This document shows positions 16,589 through 25,002 of a stretch of DNA of 38,796 nucleotides, piece by piece; the stretch's first letter is position 1, and each line of letters begins with the position of its first letter. The notes under the pieces are model-generated. The model was not told the DNA's origin. It did not search any database and saw nothing but the letters and a program-made list of their open reading frames with translations. The DNA lies in assembly GCF_009911695.1 (NCBI RefSeq), contig NZ_QWKK01000012.1:1-38796 (forward strand). The letters are read 5' to 3'. The stretch is from Enterorhabdus sp. P55 (GTDB lineage: Bacteria; Actinomycetota; Coriobacteriia; Coriobacteriales; Eggerthellaceae). A program made the translations under genes and the position numbers.

Positions 16589-17365
16589 TTAGAACATCAG
16601 CGTGATGTCCTTGCGGGCGACCTCCTGGCCCTTGTCCAGGTAGGCCTTGCCGCCGCCCAGCTGCGTGCCCTGGGCGTCGTAGTTCATGACGATGGCCATG
16701 AAGCCCAGCTCGTGGGCCGCGCCGTCCTTGGCCTTGTCGGCGGCCAGCACGTAGGCCGTCGCCTTCTCGTCGGCGATGATCTGCTCCTCGATGTCCTTCT
16801 TCGCGGCCTCCAGGTCGATGGTCGCGAACTCGGCGAGGAAGGCTTCGAGCTTCTCGGCGCCGCGCAGGACGATGTTGAGCTCCATGTCGCCGACCCACGT
16901 GCCGTAGCTCTCGGTGCGCGACTCGGCCTTGGCCCCGGCGCCCACCTGCACGGTGCCGGCCTCGGCGGTGCCGGCCGTCATGGCCTCGCGCTCGGCCGTC
17001 ATGGCCGCGCGGGCGTCGTCGGAGATGGGGGTGTAGAGCGCCCAGCGCGTCTTGCCGTCCATCTTCTTGGCCAGGTCCTCCACCTCGCCGTAGTACATGC
17101 ACCACGCCTGGCAGGCCTGCACGCAGGAGGGCATCTTGCCCAGGGCGGTGCGGGCCTCGCACAGGTCGCATGCCTTGGTGATGGTGGGGTTGTAGACCCA
17201 CTCGTAGGGCGTGTCGGCGTCGATGGGGGTCGTGTACTCGTAGGGGCCCACCTCGGTCAGCTTGATGCCGTACTCGCCGGCCGCCAGGCCGCGCTCGTTT
17301 CGGCAGGCGACCTCGCAGGAGTGGCAGCCCGTGCAGTACTCGTAGTTGATCAGGATTCCCTTCAT
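16589..17365 (-). CDS. 4Fe-4S electron-transfer subunit with extra C-terminal domain
   Basis: 258 residues. Residues 1-115 match the two-cluster ferredoxin subunits at 2275 and 24530: C11, C14, C17 and C21 in CTGCHSCEVAC, then CDLC and CVQACQAWC, then the LAKKMDGKTRWAL segment where those proteins end. Here about 140 residues follow, without cysteines: a charged helix (ARAAMTAEREAMTAG), a predicted beta-rich part (YGTWVGDMELNIVLRG), a helical part (AEKLEAFLAEFATIDLEAAK) and another mixed part ending at KDITLMF. I do not recognise that domain. The gene starts 9 bases downstream of the molybdoenzyme stop, so the two are translated together. Confidence 0.92.
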   Translation of the reverse strand: MKGILINYEYCTGCHSCEVACRNERGLAAGEYGIKLTEVGPYEYTTPIDADTPYEWVYNPTITKACDLCEARTALGKMPSCVQACQAWCMYYGEVEDLAKKMDGKTRWALYTPISDDARAAMTAEREAMTAGTAEAGTVQVGAGAKAESRTESYGTWVGDMELNIVLRGAEKLEAFLAEFATIDLEAAKKDIEEQIIADEKATAYVLAADKAKDGAAHELGFMAIVMNYDAQGTQLGGGKAYLDKGQEVARKDITLMF

Positions 17366-17374
17366 CTGCTCCTC

Positions 17375-19819
17375 CTAGTTGATGACCGTGACGACGGGCT
17401 CTTCGACCACCTGGTAGGGCTTGCCGGGCTCGTACTCGGCGAAGTCGCCCTTCTCGGCGATGACGTCATGGGGCAGCACATCGCCCGGCTGCACCGGGTA
17501 GATCTTGCAGAGCATGCTCTTGATGGCGCTGCCGATGCCGCCCTGGCCCACGCGGAAGGCCTCGGTCATGTTGTTCAGGTTGGAGTCGTAGGTGCCGTAG
17601 AAGTTGGGCTCGGCGCCGTCCTGCTCGGGGAACCACCAGCCGTGCTCGGCGTGGATGCGGCCGGGCTGCACCTCGATGGTGGCCTTGACCTGCTGCTTGA
17701 AGCGGGCGCCGCGGCTGTTCTCCACCCAGATCCAGTCGCCGTCCTTCACGCCGTACTTCTCACAGTCGGCGGGGTTGACCATGACGAGCGGCCACGGGTG
17801 GAACTCGCGCATGGTGGGCAGCTGGCGATGCTCGGAGTGGAAGAACTCGAAGGAGCGGCCGCCGCCGGACAGGATGATGGGGAACTCCTTGAAGGTGTTA
17901 GGCGTGGAGAGCGGGCTCTCGGGCGGCTCGATGTGGTAGGGCAGCGGGTCGACGCCCCAGTGGTCGAAGCCGAAGGACCACAGCTCAACGCGGCCGGTGG
18001 GGGTGTTGAAGCCCGGCTGGCCGTCGGGGCGCAGCATGCCCTTGGCGTACTTGTCGTAGGTGGCGTCCCACTCCCAGTACGCGGTGCCGTTGCAGCTCTC
18101 GCCATAGCAGCCGTTCTCGGGGCTGGAGGGGTTCTGCACCGTCTCCCACCAGGTGCGCTTGTACTCGGTGCCACCGGGGGCCAGCTGGTCGGTCAGGTAC
18201 CAGTTCGACCACTCCTCGTCGGTCTCCCACGGCCAGTGCTCCGGCTTGATGCGCTTGCCGAGGTCCAGGCAGATCTGCTCGTCGGACTTGGCCTCGTAGA
18301 AGTCGGTGACCTTGACCATGGTGCGGACGGGGGTCCACCAGGTGCGGCAGGAGTTGCGCTCGCAGCTCATGGCCACGGGCAGCACGATGTCGGCCAGGGC
18401 CTGGGCCGTCGGGGTCATGAACGGGTCGGCCACCACGATGAACGGCACCTTCATGAGGGCCGCGCGCGTACGGGCCGGGTCCATGGAGGCGCAGGACAGC
18501 GCGTTGGAGCTCTGGATCCAGAACATCTGGATGGCGTAGGGCTCGCCGGTCTCGATGGCCGCCAGGATGGCGTCGGTGTCGGCGCAGGACACGATGTTGG
18601 ACTCGTTGATGCCGGAGGTCTGCGGGATGAGCTTCTTGGCGTAGGTCTCCTTGGAGATGTACTCGTCGCCCAGGCCGTAGCGCTTCTCGATGAGGAAGGC
18701 GCAGCGGTACAGCGCGTTGCCGCCCGGGTTGTCGATGTTGCCGGTGATGGCCATGATGTCGGCCACCGACTCGGTCACGCCGAGCGCGGCGATCTGCTGC
18801 TCGAAGGCCAGGCCCCACTGGCAGGCGCAGCTCGACGCCGTGGCGATGAGGCGGGCGGCGCCGCGGATCTTGTCGGCGGGCACCTCGCAGATGGGCTCGG
18901 CCCACTCGGGCGTCTTGTCGGCCACGCGCTCGGCCAGGGCCTCGAAGCCGTAGGTCCACTTCTCGACGAACTCGTGGTCGTAGAGGTCCTCGCCGATGAT
19001 GACGTTGAGCATGGCCATGGCCACCACGGCGTCAGTGCCGGGGCGGACGGGCAGCCAGAACGCGGCGCGGGCGCCCCACCAGGTCAGGCGCGGGTCGACC
19101 GAGATGATCTTCGACCCCATCTGGACGCACTGGACGAGCCAGTGGCCCAGGAAGCCGTCGGCGTTGGACTTGATGGGCTCGTTGCCCCACACCAGCACGA
19201 CGCCGGGCACCTGCCAGTTCTCGTTGGCATAGCGGTCCCAGTGGGCCTGGGAGGCGTCGACGATGAACATGTCGCCCTGCTTGGCGGAGGTGCCGATCAT
19301 GCGGGGCAGGTAGCAGGCGAAGCCGGTGAAGCCGAAGGTGGACACGTTGGGCGTCTCCATGCAGGCGGACGCGAAGTAGGGCACCTGCCAGCCGATGTTG
19401 CGGCCGGTGCCGTGCACCACCACGATGGTCTCGGAGCCGTGCTCCTTCTTGATCTTGAGCACCTTCTCGGTGATCTCGTCATAGGCCTCGTCCCAGCTGA
19501 TGCGCTCCCACTTGTCCTCGCCGCGCTCGCCGGCGCGACGCAGGGGGTACTTCAGGCGGTCGGGATGGTTGACGGCCTCGGGCATGGTGAGGCAGCGCAT
19601 GCACAGCTTGCCGTTGGCGACGGCGTTGAGCGGGTCGCCCTCCACCTTCACGAGCTTGTTGTCCTTGGTGTACAGCAGGACGCCGCAGCCCATGTGGCAG
19701 CCCGGGGGAGACCAGTGCGTCGTGCGCGTGACGGTGAAGTCCCCCTCCTGCCACTGCCACTCGCCGTCGTGGTACGCCTCGCGGTTGAGCTCGTCCAACC
19801 ACTCTTTGTAATCGGCCAT
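17375..19819 (-). CDS. Molybdopterin-dependent oxidoreductase, catalytic subunit
   Basis: 814-residue cytoplasmic bis-MGD enzyme. The N-terminal Fe-S region has C41, C45, C73 and C76; the ligand four residues before C41, where NarG has His, is S37. C169 in GFACYLPR is 96 residues after C73, the spacing at which relatives place the metal-binding Cys or Sec. HGTGRN, WGNEP, DPRLTW, MSCERNS and FFHSEHRQ follow in the expected order. The start at 19819 (MADYKEWL) has AGGAGAG upstream; a longer reading to 19873 lacks a site. There is no Tat signal. It is a close relative of the 1-2238 enzyme and falls in the same broad class as gut catechol dehydroxylases. It is divergent from the LuxR gene. Confidence 0.94.
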   Translation of the reverse strand: MADYKEWLDELNREAYHDGEWQWQEGDFTVTRTTHWSPPGCHMGCGVLLYTKDNKLVKVEGDPLNAVANGKLCMRCLTMPEAVNHPDRLKYPLRRAGERGEDKWERISWDEAYDEITEKVLKIKKEHGSETIVVVHGTGRNIGWQVPYFASACMETPNVSTFGFTGFACYLPRMIGTSAKQGDMFIVDASQAHWDRYANENWQVPGVVLVWGNEPIKSNADGFLGHWLVQCVQMGSKIISVDPRLTWWGARAAFWLPVRPGTDAVVAMAMLNVIIGEDLYDHEFVEKWTYGFEALAERVADKTPEWAEPICEVPADKIRGAARLIATASSCACQWGLAFEQQIAALGVTESVADIMAITGNIDNPGGNALYRCAFLIEKRYGLGDEYISKETYAKKLIPQTSGINESNIVSCADTDAILAAIETGEPYAIQMFWIQSSNALSCASMDPARTRAALMKVPFIVVADPFMTPTAQALADIVLPVAMSCERNSCRTWWTPVRTMVKVTDFYEAKSDEQICLDLGKRIKPEHWPWETDEEWSNWYLTDQLAPGGTEYKRTWWETVQNPSSPENGCYGESCNGTAYWEWDATYDKYAKGMLRPDGQPGFNTPTGRVELWSFGFDHWGVDPLPYHIEPPESPLSTPNTFKEFPIILSGGGRSFEFFHSEHRQLPTMREFHPWPLVMVNPADCEKYGVKDGDWIWVENSRGARFKQQVKATIEVQPGRIHAEHGWWFPEQDGAEPNFYGTYDSNLNNMTEAFRVGQGGIGSAIKSMLCKIYPVQPGDVLPHDVIAEKGDFAEYEPGKPYQVVEEPVVTVIN

Positions 19820-20067
19820 AACTCTCCTTTCTCTTTCCCTCGCGCATCCCCGCAGCCGCGGGGCTTCGCTCAAGGAGCAGTCTAGGAAGGGCGCCGCTCG
19901 GCGGCATTCAGCGTGCCATGCTATTTGGTCTCGCGCGTCTGCGCGACGATGGGGTGCCGTGTCCTATTTTGCGATGCTTAGCCGCAGGCGCGCCCCCGCC
20001 CCCGCGCTCCGTCCTCCCGCCTGCCGATTTCCCATGGGGATCCGCATCCCATCTTTCCGTCAGCGCC

Positions 20068-20095
20068 TAATACCTCAGGCCTTATACTGCCCATT
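20068..20095 (+). promoter_or_regulatory. 28-bp operator-like site, copy 1, in the 355-base divergent gap
   Basis: TAATACCTCAGG followed by CCTTATACTGCCCATT. It matches the site at 21845-21872 in 21 of 28 positions with no gap. It lies 80 bases before the luxR start at 20175 and about 250 from the divergent molybdoenzyme start. The rest of the 19820-20174 gap contains a TCGCGC/GCGCGA dyad near 19931 and no gene I can support. Confidence 0.5.
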
Positions 20096-20174
20096 CGGGC
20101 CTTTCCTTCGCCTTTTGCTTCAGAAAGGCTTGGTAGTATGGCCGAAGCCAGATGGTAGAGGGGGTGCGAGGCCG

Positions 20175-21757
20175 TTGAAGCAAGAGGCTGACAGGGAGGA
20201 CGCGCAGGAAGAGGGCGCGGCTCATACCGGCGGATGGATCATGGTGAACCCCCGCATACTCATAGGCCTCATCGGCGTGGTCGCCTGCTATGGCTGGGTC
20301 TTCCTCATGCTGGGCACCTCCGTGTTCTTTCCGCTGACTGACCCCGCGGGGCTTATCTCGAGCGGGGCTCACCTCGCTTTCGTAGGCGGCGCGTGCGCGG
20401 CGCTTCTGGGAACGTGGTACTGCTCCGATGGGCTCGTGGCGCACCGCATGACGCACTTCGTCCTCGCGGCCGCCTGCTCGGCGCTCGGCACGGCGGGGCT
20501 GTGGGTGCTCCAGGGCCAGTCGGGGATCCTCTGGGTTCCCTCGCTTCTGGCCGGCGCCGGCTTCGGGTTCTTGAACCCGCTCTACGGCGAGTACGTCTGC
20601 CTGTTCTTCCATGGGTCGCTGCGCGTCTACGTCAACGGCATCTTCGCCGCCGCCGCGCTCGCCTGCATCTGGCTGCTCTTCATCAGCCAGGCGCTGCTGT
20701 TCGCCTTCGCGGCGCTGTTCCCGCTCGTGTCGCTTGCGTGCTACCTCATCGTCATGCGCCTGTTCGACCTGCGCGAGCGCTCCCGCGCCAGCCGCGCCCA
20801 GTCCGACCAGCGCCACCGCATCGTGTGGCGGTCGTACCTGGCCACGGCCACGGCGGGCATGGCGGCGGGCTACGCGGTGGGCTGCATCCTGTCCACCCAG
20901 ACGGTGCATGACTGGCCCTACTTCATCATAGAGCTGATGGTGGCGGCCACCTGCCTGCTGCTGCTCTACGACGCGCTCAAGACCCATCGCGTCACCGAGT
21001 CGGTCACCATGCGGTGGTTCTTGCCCGGCTCGGCCATCGTGGTGTTCCCCCTCGTGTTCGTGCCCGACGAGCTGGTGGTCATCTTCGCGCTGCTGCTTCT
21101 GTGCGGGTCGTTCTTCCCCATCACCTGCTCGCTCTCGGCGGTGTGCAAGCACATCGTGATCTGCGACCTGTCGGCCGTGCGGGCCTTCTCCTTCGGGCGC
21201 CTCATGTGCTTCATCGGCATCGGGGTGGGCATGGTGCTCGCCTTCGCGGGGTTCATGCCGGCCTCGGCCGCGTTCTTCGGGCCGCTCGTGACGCCCGGAT
21301 CGGTCATCATGTTCATGCTGCTCGTCATCTTCTCGGCGTCGTTCGTCATGACCGAGGACAACTATCCGGACGAGAACCGCTTCAAGCGCGTCGAATCCGA
21401 CGGGGGGGGGCGTCACTGTCGGTGTCTCCCGGCACGCCCATTCGCAAGATAGACTCCCCGGCCCCCGACGGGGCTGCGCAGCCGGCGCCTGAGGGCGACG
21501 CGCACCGCCCGAGCGTCTTTCACCTCAAGTGCGAGGCCGTGGCCGACCGCTACGGGCTCTCCAGCCGCCAGCGCGAGGTGCTCACCATGCTGGCCAAGGG
21601 GCGCAACGCCGAGTACATCACCGAGAAGCTCGTCATCTCGTCGCACACGGCCAAGGCGCACATCTACAACATCTATCAGAAGACGGGCGTGCACTCGCGC
21701 CAGGAGCTCATGGACCTCGTGGAGTGCGCGGAGATCGACGAGGGCGCCGACGCGTGA
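20175..21757 (+). CDS. Membrane-embedded LuxR-type regulator, frame broken at a G9 tract
   Basis: The first ~400 residues form about 12 hydrophobic segments (from MVNPRILIGLIGVVACYGW onward). The C-terminal ~65 residues are a LuxR HTH (LSSRQREVLTMLAKGRN, then ISSHTAKAHIYNIYQKTG). This layout is common in Eggerthellaceae. The membrane part runs to a stop at 21450-21452; the HTH is in the next frame, ending at 21757. The break is at G9 (21402-21410): ten or seven G would join both parts. The start is uncertain: TTG at 20175 has AGAGGGGG ten bases upstream, while ATG at 20241 has a weak site. It likely controls the flanking molybdoenzymes. Alternatives are a sequencing error or a decayed gene. 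Confidence 0.75.
21402..21410 (+). repeat. G9 homopolymer at the frameshift in the LuxR gene
   Basis: Nine G residues between GAC and CGTC, in the linker between the membrane and HTH parts. Changing the tract to ten or seven G restores one continuous frame. Confidence 0.8.
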
Positions 21758-21768
21758 CGCGCCGTGCG

Positions 21769-21804
21769 CGCCCCCGGCCCTCGGCGCGGGTCGGGCCGGG
21801 GGCG
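21769..21804 (+). terminator. Perfect 12-bp hairpin after the LuxR gene
   Basis: 21769-21780 pairs exactly with 21793-21804 across a 12-base loop, 12 bases after the stop. It has no T tract. Confidence 0.55.
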
Positions 21805-21844
21805 TCCCTGTCGGGCCTGCCGGCGTCCTCGCGGCCCGCGGGCA

Positions 21845-21872
21845 TAATCCCCCAAACCTTACGTTGCCCATT
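21845..21872 (+). promoter_or_regulatory. 28-bp operator-like site, copy 2
   Basis: TAATCCCCCAAA followed by CCTTACGTTGCCCATT, 116 bases before the ATG of the molybdoenzyme at 21989. It matches copy 1 at 20068-20095 in 21 of 28 positions. Either a promoter element or a binding site for the adjacent LuxR protein would fit. Confidence 0.5.
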
Positions 21873-21988
21873 TAGCCCCTGCCACCTCATGAAAGGCGGC
21901 GGGGGCTTCTCTATGGTGGGGGAGGCGAGCGGTCCTGCCCGCGTGCGGCCCGGTCGCCGGAGAGAACCCATGAGAGAGGAGTTGGGAC

Positions 21989-24529
21989 ATGCTATTCGAT
22001 TACCAGGAGTTCCTCGATGGCATCGATCGCGAGGCCTATCACGAGGGCGAGTGGCAGTGGGAGGAGGACGGCTACACCGTAACGCGCACCTACACCTACT
22101 CGGCGCCCGGCTGCCATGATTCCTGCGGCGTGCTCATGTACACCAAGAACGGCAAGCTGGAGAAGATCGAGGGCGACCCGCTCGATCCCTGCGCCAACGG
22201 CCGCCTGTGCATGCGCTGCCTGAACCTGGTGGAGGGCGTGAACTACGCCGACCGCCCGAAGTGGCCCCTCAAGCGCGTTGGCGCGCGCGGCGAGAACAAG
22301 TGGGAGCGCATCAGCTGGGAGGAGGCGCTCGACACCATCGCCACCTGGATCCACGACAACCTGGACGCCAAGGGCCTCGGCCGCGAGTCCATCTTCGTGA
22401 ACCACGGCACCGGCCGCAACATCTCGTCGTGGGTGCCCTTCCTCGGCGGCGCGTGCCTCGGCACGCCCAACATCGGCGCCATCGGCTTCTCCGGCTACTC
22501 CTGCTACCTGCCGCGCACCTGCGGCACGGCCGCGGGCATCGGCGACTTCCCCATCGTGGACGCCTCCGAGGGCCACGCCGACCGCTACAACAACCCCGAG
22601 TGGGTGCGCCCCGACGTGGTGGTCATCTGGGGCTGCGAGCCGCTGCGCTCCAACGCCGACGGCTACCTGGGCCACTGGCTGGTGGCCTGCATGCAGCAGG
22701 GCACGCGCTTCATCTCCGTTGACCCGCAGCTCACCTGGTGGGGCGCCCATGCCGACTACTGGCTGCCCATCCGCCCCTCCACCGACCTGGCGCTCGCCCT
22801 GGCCTGGCTCAACGTCATCACCACCGAGGAGCTCCAGGACAAGGAGTTCATCGAGTACTGGTGCGCCTACTACGACGAGCTGAAGGAGCACGTGGCCCAG
22901 TTCACCCCCGAGTGGGCCGCCAAGATCTGCGAGGTGCCGGCCGACCTCATCCGCGACGCGGCGCGCTTCTACGCCACCGCCGAGCGCGGCGCCATCCAGT
23001 GGGGCCTGGCCTTCGACACCCAGGTGGACTCCATCCAGCTGTGCCAGACGGTCTCCAACCTCATGAGCGTCTGCGGCAACATCGACAAGCCGGGCACCAA
23101 CATCCTCGTGCGCAACGGCTTCGAGATCAACCCGGGCTACGCCACCGCGCAGCTCTACTGCGATCCGGACACCTTCGCCAAGAAGCTCACCGTCGACCTC
23201 GTGCATCCCGGCTGCACCCAGTTCATCGGCATGGCCGACTGCGATGCCGTGAACCGCGCCTTCGAGACGGGTGAGCCCTACCCCATCAAGATGTTCTGGT
23301 CTCAGGGCGCCAACGGCATCAGCTGCTCGGCCACCGCGGCCCCGCGCGTCCACAAGATGCTCGAGAAGGTGGAGTTCTGCGTGGTCGCCGACCCCTACAT
23401 GACGCCCACCGCCGTGGCCTACGCCGACATCTTCCTGCCGCTCAAGACCACTGCCGAGCGCGACTCCATGCGCGTGTGGTGGACCCCGCTGCGCGCCATG
23501 AAGGCCGTCAGCGAGTGGTACGAGGCCAAGTCCGACGAGGAGCTCATCGTGGCGCTTGGCAACAAGATGAACCCGGAGCTGTTCCAGAAGCGCTGGCCCA
23601 CGCTCGACGCGCTGCTCCAGGACTACCTGGACGTCGGATTCAACCTCTACGACCCGGAGACCGGCAAGTCCTACAAGTCGGCCGGCCGCTCCAAGGCGGG
23701 CATGATCGAGGTGCCCGACGTGCACACCGACTTCTGGAAGAAGCACCACGCCGACGGCACCTGCTCGTTCAAGTCGCTCGTCGAGGACAAGTGCGGCTAC
23801 GAGTACGACGACTTCTGCGCGACGTACCGCAAGTACGAGAAGGGCATGCTGCGCCCCGACGGCCAGCCCGGCTTCGCCACGCCTTCGGGCCGCATCGAGC
23901 TCGTGCCCTTCGCCACCTTCGGTGCCTGGGGCATCCCGCCTTTGGCCGAGCACGTGGAGTCGCTCACGATGAAGCGCTGGATGGAGGATCCGGAGTATCG
24001 CGCCGAGTACCCGTTCATCTGCATCAACGGCTCCCGCTCCTACGAGTTCTTCCACTCCGAGAACCGCCAGCAGGCCACCATGCGCGAGTTCCACCCCATG
24101 CCGCTCGTGAAGGTGTCCACCCAGACCGCCGAGGAGTACGACCTCAAGGAAGGCGAGTGGATCTGGATCGAGAACACCGAGGGCCGCTGCCGCCAGAAGG
24201 TGCACATCGACCCCACGCTCAACCCCAACTACATCCACGCCGAGCACGGCTGGTGGTTCCCCGAGGAGGAGCCGGCGTTCCCGCACCTCTACGGCACCTT
24301 CGACTGCAACATCAACAACCTGACCGCCTCCTACGAGACCGGCCAGGGCGGCATCGGCAACCCGCTCAAGAGCGTCGCGGCCAAGATCTACAAGTGCACC
24401 GATGACGTGAACGAGCCCAGCCCGGGCGAGGTCGTGACGAAGCTCGGCGGCTTCCGCGACGACTACGTGGCCACCGAGCCGTTCGCCTGGACCCATGACA
24501 ACACGACGCGCGAGGGAGGACGATTCTAG
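21989..24529 (+). CDS. Molybdopterin-dependent oxidoreductase, catalytic subunit (tandem copy 1)
   Basis: 846-residue cytoplasmic bis-MGD enzyme. The N-terminal Fe-S region has C42, C46, C74 and C77, with S38 at the usual first-ligand position. The probable metal ligand is C172 in GYSCYLPRTCG. NHGTGRN, WGCEPLRSNADG, DPQLTWWG and FFHSENRQ mark the fold, and the C-terminus has the MGD-binding region. It differs from the 17375 enzyme by an insertion near residues 540-610 (KSYKSAGRSKAGM). The ATG follows GAGAGGAG. No Tat signal is present. The ferredoxin gene begins at the base after its stop. It is nearly the twin of the 25003 enzyme. A dehydroxylase-like reductive role is inferred; the substrate is unknown. 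Confidence 0.94.
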   Translation: MLFDYQEFLDGIDREAYHEGEWQWEEDGYTVTRTYTYSAPGCHDSCGVLMYTKNGKLEKIEGDPLDPCANGRLCMRCLNLVEGVNYADRPKWPLKRVGARGENKWERISWEEALDTIATWIHDNLDAKGLGRESIFVNHGTGRNISSWVPFLGGACLGTPNIGAIGFSGYSCYLPRTCGTAAGIGDFPIVDASEGHADRYNNPEWVRPDVVVIWGCEPLRSNADGYLGHWLVACMQQGTRFISVDPQLTWWGAHADYWLPIRPSTDLALALAWLNVITTEELQDKEFIEYWCAYYDELKEHVAQFTPEWAAKICEVPADLIRDAARFYATAERGAIQWGLAFDTQVDSIQLCQTVSNLMSVCGNIDKPGTNILVRNGFEINPGYATAQLYCDPDTFAKKLTVDLVHPGCTQFIGMADCDAVNRAFETGEPYPIKMFWSQGANGISCSATAAPRVHKMLEKVEFCVVADPYMTPTAVAYADIFLPLKTTAERDSMRVWWTPLRAMKAVSEWYEAKSDEELIVALGNKMNPELFQKRWPTLDALLQDYLDVGFNLYDPETGKSYKSAGRSKAGMIEVPDVHTDFWKKHHADGTCSFKSLVEDKCGYEYDDFCATYRKYEKGMLRPDGQPGFATPSGRIELVPFATFGAWGIPPLAEHVESLTMKRWMEDPEYRAEYPFICINGSRSYEFFHSENRQQATMREFHPMPLVKVSTQTAEEYDLKEGEWIWIENTEGRCRQKVHIDPTLNPNYIHAEHGWWFPEEEPAFPHLYGTFDCNINNLTASYETGQGGIGNPLKSVAAKIYKCTDDVNEPSPGEVVTKLGGFRDDYVATEPFAWTHDNTTREGGRF

Positions 24530-24868
24530 ATGAAGGGCATCCTGATCAACTACGAGTTCTGCACCGGCTGCCACTCCTGCGAGGTGGCCTGCAAGAAGCA
24601 CCTCGAGCTGCCCGCGGGCGAGTTCGGCATCAAGCTCTCCGAGACCGGTCCTTTCGAGTACGCCGGCAAGACCGGCGCTGACCACTGGGAGTGGACCTAC
24701 CTGCCCGTGATGACCAAGGCGTGCGACATGTGCGAGGACCGCACGGCCAAGGGGAAGCTCCCCATGTGCGTCCAGCACTGCCAGGCGTGGTGCATGTACT
24801 ACGGCGAGGTGGAGGACCTGGCCAAGAAGATGGACGGTTCTTCCCGCTGCGCCCTCTTCACCCGTTAA
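24530..24868 (+). CDS. 4Fe-4S ferredoxin-type electron-transfer subunit (two-cluster type)
   Basis: 112-residue partner of the molybdoenzymes at 21989 and probably also 25003, which has no such gene of its own. Cysteines sit at 11, 14, 17 and 21 (CTGCHSCEVAC) and in CDMC...CVQHCQAWC. The ATG directly follows the preceding TAG, so translation is coupled; the ribosome site GAGGGAGGA lies inside the end of the upstream gene. There is no signal peptide. A hairpin follows 19 bases after the stop. Confidence 0.94.
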   Translation: MKGILINYEFCTGCHSCEVACKKHLELPAGEFGIKLSETGPFEYAGKTGADHWEWTYLPVMTKACDMCEDRTAKGKLPMCVQHCQAWCMYYGEVEDLAKKMDGSSRCALFTR

Positions 24869-24887
24869 AGCACTCCTGACCTGAGGC

Positions 24888-24921
24888 GGAAGGCGCGGCG
24901 GCATAACCCGTCGCGCCTTCC
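24888..24921 (+). terminator. 13-bp hairpin after the ferredoxin gene
   Basis: 24888-24900 pairs with 24909-24921 with one G-U pair and an 8-base loop; TGCTTT follows. It may reduce read-through into the second tandem molybdoenzyme gene. Confidence 0.65.
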
Positions 24922-25002
24922 TGCTTTCCGGGCCGGTCGCCCCCTTCGGCGCGCTCCGGCCCGCACCTGACGAGAGCCACGACGAGAGAAGGGGATGTCA
25001 CC

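Noticed and set aside
16550-19885. Very long plus-strand open frame (over 1,100 codons) opposite the molybdoenzyme and ferredoxin genes
   Set aside because: It is a mirror of the high-GC third-position bias of the minus-strand genes. Its translation is low-complexity Leu/Gly/Val/His-rich text with no domain, whereas the opposite strand gives clear families.
19959-20174. N-terminal extension of the LuxR membrane protein
   Set aside because: The added residues are Pro/Arg-rich, cover the 28-bp site and lack a ribosome site; a start at 20175 or 20241 is more sensible.
24901-24908. ATAACCC as a further copy of the operator-like box
   Set aside because: It is only the loop of a terminator-like hairpin, with no match to the rest of the 28-bp site.
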